Assembly: GCA_037976565.1 (NCBI GenBank) | Contig: CP137682.1 | Span: 17,426,341-17,490,340 of the forward strand | Length of the DNA stretch: 64,000 nt | From: Mesocentrotus franciscanus | Taxonomy: Eukaryota > Echinodermata > Echinoidea > Camarodonta > Strongylocentrotidae | Direction: 5' to 3' | Part shown: positions 56,430-64,000 of the stretch, in pieces | Layout: each line of letters begins with the position of its first letter | Position numbering within the stretch: position 1 is the first letter of the stretch | Notes under the pieces: model-generated | Seen by the model: the letters and a program-made list of their open reading frames with translations, nothing else | Database searches by the model: none | What the model was told of the DNA's origin: nothing | Made by a program: the position numbers and the translations under genes

Positions 56430-56890
56430 TGAAATAAAAAACCATATTTGTTTACCGAAACCAAGAACAAATATTTGCAAAAGGACATTCATTCATAGAG
56501 CTGATATTCATTATAAAGAGATCCCACTAAATATCCGCAGAATTGCTTCTACTGGGACTTTTAAAACCAGCCCTTAGAAATCAAGATATTTTTCAAAATT
56601 TAAAGAATGTACCTTTTTAACCTGTAGTTTTTTTCTGTAGTAGTAAAACTGTATAGATATATATATTTGTTTATTTTTGTCTTTTGTATTTATTTGTGTA
56701 TCTTTTGTATCTTTTGGTTCCTGGCTCCTAGTAGGACCACAACGACAATATACTGTTGCATATCGATGCTCATGGGTTACCAGCCGTATGTTTTCTTTTT
56801 ATCTCACTTGTATTGTGTTTCGTTTTCTTTTAAATTGTAAATATTTGTATTGTATTGTGTTTTTGAATTTATGAAACAAAAGCAAACAGA
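56430..56890 (+). mobile_element. LINE 3' end
   Basis: The start encodes '...KPRTNICKRTFIHRADIHY', closely similar to the C-terminus at 53930-54060. A T-rich 3' UTR follows with the shared '.accagccgtat.tt' segment. A second copy of the same family, heavily 5'-truncated. Confidence 0.7.
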
Positions 56891-57089
56891 AATCGCACAC
56901 TTGTGACTTCAATTGAACTTCATTGGTTACCATTTAATAAATTATGAATCAAACCAATTTTACTTTGATTTCTACAATTTCTTCTACCCCCCACTCTCTC
57001 TCTCTCTATGTTTCTGGCTAAACGTGTCTCTTTATCTCTCTTTCTCCTTGCCAGTCCAACTCTCTCTTATCTCACCCAGCCTTTTGAAG

Positions 57090-57162
57090 ATGAATCACTA
57101 CAATTCGTAACTGAGGCCGATCTTGCTCTTAGAAACACCAACCGCATTGTCAACTTCTTACC
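57090..57162 (+). pseudogene. Possible GPCR TM7 remnant
   Basis: The frame here reads '...EADLALRNTNRIVNFL', similar to the TM7 stretch 'ALKLTNHIVNFF' of the cluster receptors, and then collapses into a CT/CA microsatellite. The match is only about a dozen residues, so it could be chance. Confidence 0.3.
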
Positions 57163-58765
57163 CCCTCTCTCTCTCTCTTCTTCTCTTACTCTATCTCACA
57201 AGTCACAACACACACACACACACACACATCCTATCTTTCTTACTATACCTCTTTCTTGTCGCTTTCTCTCTTTGTTTACTTTCTTTCTGTTTATTTCTTC
57301 TGTTTTTCCTTTTCCATCAAAATAATAATGATAACAAATCCAACCTTTTATGTTCGTACAATGCCCCACTATCAAACGAGGCAAAAGAATCAAACGATGA
57401 ACAAGGGCAAAGAGTTTTCCTATGGCGTCCTAGTTTGCTCCGGTTGACTCGTATTCGTCATATCAGGACATCACTGTTCATCGGTGCCATAAGCCACTCA
57501 TCAGTGTTCGGTGTAAAAGCATAAGCAGATATAGACTTTATGAGGAAGAAAACAGACAATGGGCAGGTGTGGGTGGAGAGGGTGGGGAAAAAGTATGTAT
57601 AAGTATGTGGGGGTAAAGTGTGAGTGATTTACCGACCCATACTTTATCAACAATATAGAAAAAAATAACATAAACACAAAAAATTAATTTTCTTTATTAT
57701 TTGATCTGATATAAGCTCTATAGTAGGGCTTTCAATTTCAAAGATCATCGGTTATTCTCTCTTCTTTGAAAATTGGACTTACTTTATGATAATTTTATGC
57801 TTATGTATTTGGTATCCTACAATCCTTTGATTACTTATCGACATTTAATATTGTATAATTACAAATAAGTTTCATTTTCTATGTTTTATTCCACATGTCA
57901 TTTGATATTAATTTCATGTAAGCTTTTTGCATCTTTTGATTGAGTTATGGAAATAAAATTATGTGAATTGAATTGAATACAGTACTTTGATGATATCAGT
58001 AATGTATGGGACAAAATACTGTCGGGAATTGGAATTTCCGTCATGATTTTTATTATAGGTGTTCATTCCCCCGGGAAAGGGTAGGGTCACGTTAGGGCTG
58101 ATGGGATGTACGTTCACAAACAAATATAGTTCACACAATATGCGCATGGTCAGCAGATGCACGTTTTTGTAATGAATTTGAATAACAATGCATTTGGATA
58201 GGCGCACTGATTTGGCCCAAGTATAGGGTGTGGTATATTCTTGAACATAACACGTGTTGTGTAATGGTAATATGTTTAGTGTGTAAGGCATGTCATGTCA
58301 CTTTGCAACTTGAAGTCGAGGTGCCTGCAACGTCAACGCATGTGTCAGGAGTTGAAGGCATTCTGAGGTTTGGGCAGTTTAGTACCCGACATGTGTCAGG
58401 AGACAGGAGTTGAGGGCATCCTGAGGTTTTGATAGTTTAGTACCTGGTATGTAGAACTCTCGCTAATATATAAATATATTATTTACATGTTAAGAGTCAG
58501 TTTTGAAGAGTGAATGATGTATTTATGCTCATACACAAGTGAAAAGGAAGTCATGTGTTAGAGAATCATGCGATACATTTTCTGGATGGATTGAACTGAT
58601 AATGTATGTTCTCAAAAACGATATTTCATATGAAGCCTATTTCTGCTCACTTTTACACTGATTATTGATATTTGTGGAGAATTCAGAGTATTAGCGCTCC
58701 ACGGAAATATAAAAGAATTAATATTTTGTATTGCATTGAATTGGTTGCTGGTTGTGCATTATAAT
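57163..58765. other. Intergenic: microsatellites, a probable LINE tail and a short duplication
   Basis: (ct)n and (ca)n run to about 57230. A T-rich stretch ending '(aattg)n' at about 57978 looks like a LINE 3' tail. Around 58340-58455 a ~62-bp unit ('caggagttga.ggcat.ctgaggttt...agtttagtacc') is repeated twice. No gene seen. Confidence 0.5.
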
Positions 58766-59039
58766 TGTCGAAGAGGGCGACCGAATGTAAACGAACCTTT
58801 AAAGATGGCGGCGCCCATGTGCATTGATTATCGATAAACTATGCTTTTGTTACGGACTTCTTTTGATTATCCTAGATGTTATAATAAGATACAAATAATT
58901 AGTTGATTAAGATTGAAGAAATGATATGTTGCTACATTTGTACTATAACTTTCATAAATAAGTACTTTAGCGGTGCTAAACATTTCATTGAGTTTGAACT
59001 TAATTATGTTGATATGCCATATAACATGCAGATTTAGCC

Positions 59040-59602
59040 TTAAGGGCTTGGTGATAGTGACGAATATTGAACAGTGGGTTTAACATTTGCTTTGCCGCTC
59101 CTTCTCCTAATGATGCACTGCAATTAAAAATCGGAGGTAAAACTAACGTAAAATTAGGAAATATCTTATCAGAGCAATACAGCTTAGCTTCCTTTCCACA
59201 TGTAACGTGCGACTTTACGATCTGCATTATAATGATGTTGACCTCTGACATGTGTTGATGACACTTTCGTAAAATGTGCTGCTTCCGTAAAATGTGCTGT
59301 ATATGAAGGAGTCGGGTGCGGGAAGCGTTATTTTCTTCTGCGGCACAGATTGGGGCTTTTTTGTTTGTTTAAAGAGGTCTTGATTTAACCCTAACCCTAA
59401 CCCTAACCATAACCCTAACCCTAAACTTTCCCATAGGCTCAACACGCACCCAACCCCAATCTGTGCCGTAACGCGTGCGGGAAGGGGTGGTTAGGGCGCA
59501 TTTTAGGGTTTGTTTACCTGCCTCTCTGCGCAGGTCTATGGGAGCCAGTTAAGGCTTGGTGATATCAATATTTTAAAAATGTCGCTATCACCTAACCCTT
59601 AA
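59040..59602. mobile_element. TTAA-flanked MITE, family E
   Basis: TTAA lies at 59040-59043 and 59599-59602, with inverted ends 'gggcttggtgatagtgac' and 'gtcgctatcacctaaccc'. Contains the telomere-like hairpin at 59316-59471. No coding. Confidence 0.7.
59316..59471. repeat. Telomere-like CCCTAA repeats inside a hairpin
   Basis: Six CCCTAA-type units (one with a change to CCATAA) lie at about 59388-59424. They are flanked by inverted copies of 'cggcacagattgggg' (59322-59336 and 59452-59466). An internal short array rather than a chromosome end. Confidence 0.7.
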
Positions 59603-60774
59603 GTCTACAGATTATGCTGTCAGAATAGACAGTAATTAAAGAAATGCATGGTTGTTTTAATTGATTATAGCTGTTATCTGTTGGATGGTGAGGCATCCTA
59701 TCTACCGGGCCTATCTAATGGCTGCGTTTAGTGACTTAGCTGCTAGATGATTCGATTAGTCTTTCTGGGCTGCACACCGTATTCGTTGATCATTATGTTG
59801 ATGGTTAACTCTGTTTCTGGTCACTGACCTGGGGTAAGCATCTTGTATATGTATATAGTATTGAATGATCCGGTTGTCAAGAAATGTTATCTTTGATTGT
59901 ATGCATGTATTTTTATTTTGATATAACTCAACCATTCATTGTGATGTTACATTTCAGAGTTTGCTTGCATAAACTGTGGATATTTCTAGACCGAGTGTTG
60001 TCTGTTTGATAAAAGAATCATGACGTTTAATACAGTAGTACAAATGTATATATACCATGTTTGTAATTTACTTGAGTACAAAAATACTCCGAGCCTTGGT
60101 GTAATTATTTAAGATGTGCACTTTGCTTGTAAAATTGCTTTCTTTTGTAAAATACTTAGGTAATAAGAAATACTTCAGCATTTCAAAGTGCACTTATGAG
60201 ATAACTTCATGCTCAGCTCATAGCCAGGATTTTAGTATGACAAATTGTGCTTGATTGTGATCAAATGCTATTTAAATAATTGATTCTTGTTAGGATTTTT
60301 ATTCAGATTAATTTCCATTCGGAACTTAAGGAAGAGTTGATATTACCAGAGGGTAATGAGTGAGGTTTATTTGAATAAGAATACAAATAAGGAGTGTTTG
60401 TAGGTCATGTCGAGATTGACAGTGTTCCCATGAGGCCTGACAGTTGGAGGCATTTGATGGAATATGCAATGATGTATGCATATTGAGTATTGTAAACTTC
60501 TAAGCAATTCTAGCAGATGTGTGCAAATTATACTGAATTAATTTACCATTATTAATCATTATCCTTATGTCATAGTGTTATATCTTGTTATTCTGATATA
60601 TTATGTTCACATTTTACTATCATAATTATGCATCTGTCTTTTGCAGATATTGTATATGTAATGTGCTATTTTGAACATGTACTTATTGATGTTTTACTGT
60701 GAATAAACTACTCTACACCCAACTACAATTTGTATGATTCCTTTATTGGGTCACTCCAACTGCGACCTGCGACA

Positions 60775-61740
60775 ATACCTTGGACTCGCCCATTCACAAG
60801 CTTCAATCACTTATCACGGCATTTTTCTGTTTTTAAAATAAAATATTTTCAACTTCAATGAGAAAGACGATATTAAGGAATGCATAAGAAACACGAAATA
60901 TGATAAGGGAGTATTTTTAATGAAATCATTGGACCGATACGATATGTGTAGATTATGGATAAACAAGAATCTTGAAATTGATTTCAAAATAAGCATTTGT
61001 GTATATATTATGAACATTATGAGCGGATCAGGTAGGGTCCGTTGGAAACTAAAATGTTAAGCATCAGAATGGAGTAATGTCCATTCAAAAGGCTTCTTTA
61101 ATATTCCCATGATGAAATACATTATATTTGGGATATTAAAGCTGGACTTCAGAAAACCTGCACATAGTGTGTTCATGACAAAATAAACAATTAAAAACGT
61201 TTAGTGCAGTTGACTTTTGTGTCTGTTTTAATCTACTTCCAGTTAAATCTTGAAAGAAAATTCCTCAGTCACCGATTCAATTCAATTGAATTCAGAATTT
61301 ATTTATATTTATTAGATCATGGACAAAAAATAATCATAAATTTAGCAAAGAAATCGTTTTATTGATGTTTATATATAAGAACAAAGCAATTCAGCACTAT
61401 GAAACACCAAAATCAGATAAAATTTGTAGAGTGTACGTTTGACATAAGCACATATAAATTCTAACAGAATTAATGTATATGACAACTGAAACATATTTAA
61501 TATAATTTGTTTAAATATAAAAATACAATGTAGTCCAGTCAAATACATGGATAAGGTCTCGGAAACCATTTTTATCAATGGAGATAGATAACTATAATAA
61601 TAATAATAATAATGATAGTAATAATAATGATAATAACTATGATAATTATGTCTTATTTACGCATGTTAGCCTCATCGGTATTCACACTGTCTTCCATGAG
61701 AGCCCTATCATATTATTACCCCAGCTTTGGAAATGGAGAG
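60775..61740. repeat. Duplication tail D plus unique sequence
   Basis: From about 61140 the sequence matches 30715-31310 ('gaaaacctgcacat.gt.tgttcatgacaaaataaacaat', 'cctcagtcaccgatt', 'tattattacccc.gctttgg'). This is a fourth copy of the tail. 60775-61140 shows nothing recognisable. Confidence 0.7.
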
Positions 61741-61918
61741 AAAAGATCCAGGAAAGTAGGAAAGAAGGAGATCAAAGAGGGTGGGGTGGGGGCAAACATA
61801 AAGTAGAGGGGATAACAAGAAGAAGATGAAAAGAGTAAGAAAAATAAATGAAGAGGTAGAGGGGTAATATAAGAAATGGGAAAAGACATGCAAAGAGTGA
61901 GAGTAAAGGGGGTGGACC

Positions 61919-62275
61919 GAAGGTTCATATTTCTGAAGGCTTGTTAATCTGAAGGTTCATTATTCATTATGTTTCTTATATGTTCATAAATCCGAAATTA
62001 AAATAGGGTTCATTATTCCGGAGGTTCATAATTGTGAAACTGAGAATAACAACTTTGATTTTCGAAATTACGAACTTTCGGAATAATGAACCTATAGGCC
62101 TATTTTTTTCGGAATCATAAACATTCTGATAAACGAACCTTCGGAGTAATGAATCTTTAAAATAATGCCACTACTTTGCGGAATTATGAAACCTTTTTTT
62201 TTCGGACTTATGAACCCCTTAGTATGTGAAATTTGTGTTTTGGAATTATGAACATTCAGAAAAACGGGTTCCCCA
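61919..62275. repeat. Cluster of a ~20-bp palindromic motif (ggttcattattccgaagg-like)
   Basis: Variants of 'gaacctt.cggaataatgaac' occur at least eight times in both orientations. It looks like a foldback element or short-motif array; no coding. Confidence 0.55.
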
Positions 62276-63290
62276 CCCCATATGAATATGGTATTATAGA
62301 ATTTATAGCGTTATAAAGAAAGGAACTATTGATTAGGAAATGTGCAAGTTTGGAAAGGCTGTCAATTCTATTGCACGTCATGCTAAAATATGGCATAATG
62401 ACCTACATCATGAATAACTTTTGAATAACTAAGTTGATATCTATTCGTTGAAAAGTCTTTATTAAGCCTCGTTCAGATTATGACGCGGCAAAACCGCAGC
62501 GGATTTTTATGATGACGTAATGCGTAATACGCTTCACATTTATGTATCTTATAACGCAGAGCTCAGTGAATGCGCGCAGGACCTTCGTTGCGCGCAGTTG
62601 CCAATCATTTACACGTTACAAAAAAAAACAGGGCTGTTTACCGCGTCATATCTGAACGAGGATTTATTGTTCATTTCAAACAGGAGGCCCAGTCTTGGGC
62701 TCTGTCGTAAGATCACGCATTGTCATAATGTACACCAATCCATCGCTTTCAATGCCATTACAGAGAGCAAAGCATAGTTGATGGCTATAATATATCGATG
62801 ATCAAACATCATTATGACCCTGATTAGCCAGGCACAAAGAAGACGAAAGACTTGATGCATGGCTGATCGTCAACGAAATGGAGTTAAGTCTTTTGTCAAC
62901 TCTGTTTGTTGATGCGGCAGGCAGCCAGTAAAAACGAATTCGTTTAATCAAATTATGGAAATGCAAGCATTACTTTACTTTAAACAAACATAACTTTGTT
63001 ATTCCTGGATCATTTTTCCTGATTGAGGTGTCATATGAAAGGGCAGAAAATGAACTTTCTAGAAATGTGATTTTCCTTTTGGAATTCAGATACCGTCCGC
63101 CAAATGACTTTTGGTCCCCTCTCTTCAAATTGTTTTCAATCACTCATGCGTGAAATATGCATCATATAAGTTGCTTCAAAATAATGAATGAGGAGGATCT
63201 AAGCTTTAAAAATATGTGTCATTTATTAATTATAATTGTGATTAAGTTATGATAAAACATCGATAGTTCTCGGTTTCGTTTTTTTCTGGG
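62276..63290. other. Duplication tail D continued, no gene
   Basis: Matches 31675-32100 in order (including the family F MITE) to about 62820, then unique DNA. No gene seen. Confidence 0.6.
62467..62661. mobile_element. Family F MITE (195 bp)
   Basis: Same inverted ends and interior as 31759-31952, with the same flanking 'aggaggcccagtcttgggctctgt' downstream. Confidence 0.75.
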
Positions 63291-63295
63291 ACGCA

Positions 63296-63400
63296 CTGTA
63301 TATATATATATATATAATGTATATGTATATACAATATATATAATATTAATATACATATGATATAAATATATATTATATATATGTATATATATATATCGCT
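63296..63400. repeat. (TA)n microsatellite
   Basis: Alternating ta/tatg run. A second (TA)n is at about 63566-63590. Confidence 0.95.
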
Positions 63401-63959
63401 TGGTATCAAATGCTGAGAGAAATTATTATGATATTTAGAATTCATTGCTTATCTCTTGACAAAAACAAAATTGAATACAATAAACCATCGAAATAAAAAT
63501 TCAATTTCCTGCCTTATTACAGTCACACTTATAAAACTGTCCTCCTATATATACATGTACATATGTATATATATATATATATATATATGAAGAAGAATCT
63601 TTGTGAGTTTGACGCTTTCTTATTTCCAACAGTTTATTGGTCAATTACACGAATTTTAGGAAGACCACTTATATATCAAAACACGTGTTCTTGCTTTTTA
63701 TTTACGTATATATAGAGAGAGAGACAGACAGAGAGAAAAAGAGGAAGAGATAGAGAGAGAGTGAAGAGGGAGAGAGATAACAAATATGAGAACATCCATT
63801 ATAGCAAATGTCATTGATTGAAATTATATACTAGGCCTATCTTGATCATGTAGAATTTAAGTCTGTCATTTAAACGGCAAAACATAATGAAAACATAATT
63901 ATTCAACCAGTGTATATCCGTCAGCACTGTCTGCATATTCTTTATCTCTAACATGCGTT

Positions 63960-64000
63960 TTACATAATCAACTTATGGCTGCATCTGCAATGTTTACACG
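63960..64000 (-). CDS. C-terminal end of another receptor, running off the right edge
   Basis: On minus, the last 41 bases read ..CKHCRCSHKLIM and a TAA stop (plus-strand 63960-63962). This corresponds residue for residue to the end of receptor 4 (CKHCRCSQKLIMY), whose downstream flank is also shared. Only 12 codons are visible, so whether the gene is intact is unknown. Confidence 0.75.
   Translation of the reverse strand, partial: CKHCRCSHKLIM

Larger units (their letters stand above)
58766..60774 (+). mobile_element. Possible solo LTR (~2 kb)
   Basis: The segment starts TGTCG and ends CGACA, the classic inverted termini of LTRs, and has an AATAAA at about 60701, ~70 bp before the end. A perfect target duplication is not seen (ataat/atacc). 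No internal coding region follows. A TTAA MITE is nested inside (59040-59602). Tentative. Confidence 0.3.

Noticed and set aside
59388..59424. True telomere
   Set aside because: Only about six imperfect units, enclosed by inverted repeats and unique sequence on both sides.
1..64000. CRISPR array, bacterial operon or viral genome
   Set aside because: No regularly spaced short direct repeats with unique spacers, introns are present, and all RT domains are of non-LTR retrotransposon type.

Overview
The window looks like a piece of an animal nuclear genome. It is AT-rich, has genes with GT..AG introns, single-exon rhodopsin-class (class A) GPCR genes in a tandem cluster, and a very high load of non-LTR retrotransposons and MITEs. 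The combination of an ependymin-related secreted protein, a lineage-specific single-exon receptor array and tRNA-SINEs with a 'gcgctatataaa' tail suggests a marine invertebrate, most plausibly an echinoderm. That is an inference, because no marker gene fixes the species.

Layout. 1-4.6 kb: 3' end of a decayed RT-bearing LINE, a purine-rich minisatellite, a short CpG-rich promoter-like patch, a tRNA-derived SINE and unique DNA. 4.68-10.22 kb: a six-coding-exon ependymin-related gene (229 aa, + strand), read by joining exons with consistent splice phases. Its fourth intron holds a 124-bp tandem array copied from the end of exon 4 and its donor, split by a TTAA-flanked MITE. 10.2-15.5 kb: mostly intergenic, with MITEs and a TM6-TM7 GPCR pseudogene fragment. 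15.5-64 kb: a GPCR cluster. It has three intact single-exon receptors on + (15764-17116, 25564-26901, 44550-45899), one frameshifted receptor on + (55033-56409), one receptor on - truncated in TM3 (38348-39406), and the last codons of another - strand receptor at the right edge (63960-64000). The intact receptors sit in long segmental duplications (A ~17.1-22.8 kb, B ~24.1-31.3 kb, C ~43.1-54.5 kb, with a shorter tail D ~61.1-62.8 kb).

Because the duplicated flanks were invaded independently, many mobile elements can be sized by comparing filled and empty paralogous sites. These include five families of TTAA-flanked MITEs, a 1-kb TTA-flanked (PIF/Harbinger-like) element, a palindromic TA-flanked MITE, a 3.85-kb L1/Tx1-like LINE with a 15-bp target duplication, and a 1.56-kb hAT-like element with a perfect 8-bp target duplication. 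The hAT-like copy is nested in a ~3.4-kb element with ~85-bp terminal inverted repeats and an 18-bp minisatellite.

How the genes work together: the receptors are close paralogs, probably recent local expansions with a shared ligand class. A TATAAAG box and a long CT tract recur upstream of the intact ones. The ependymin-related gene is probably an unrelated neighbour. No ligand or function can be assigned to the receptors from sequence alone.
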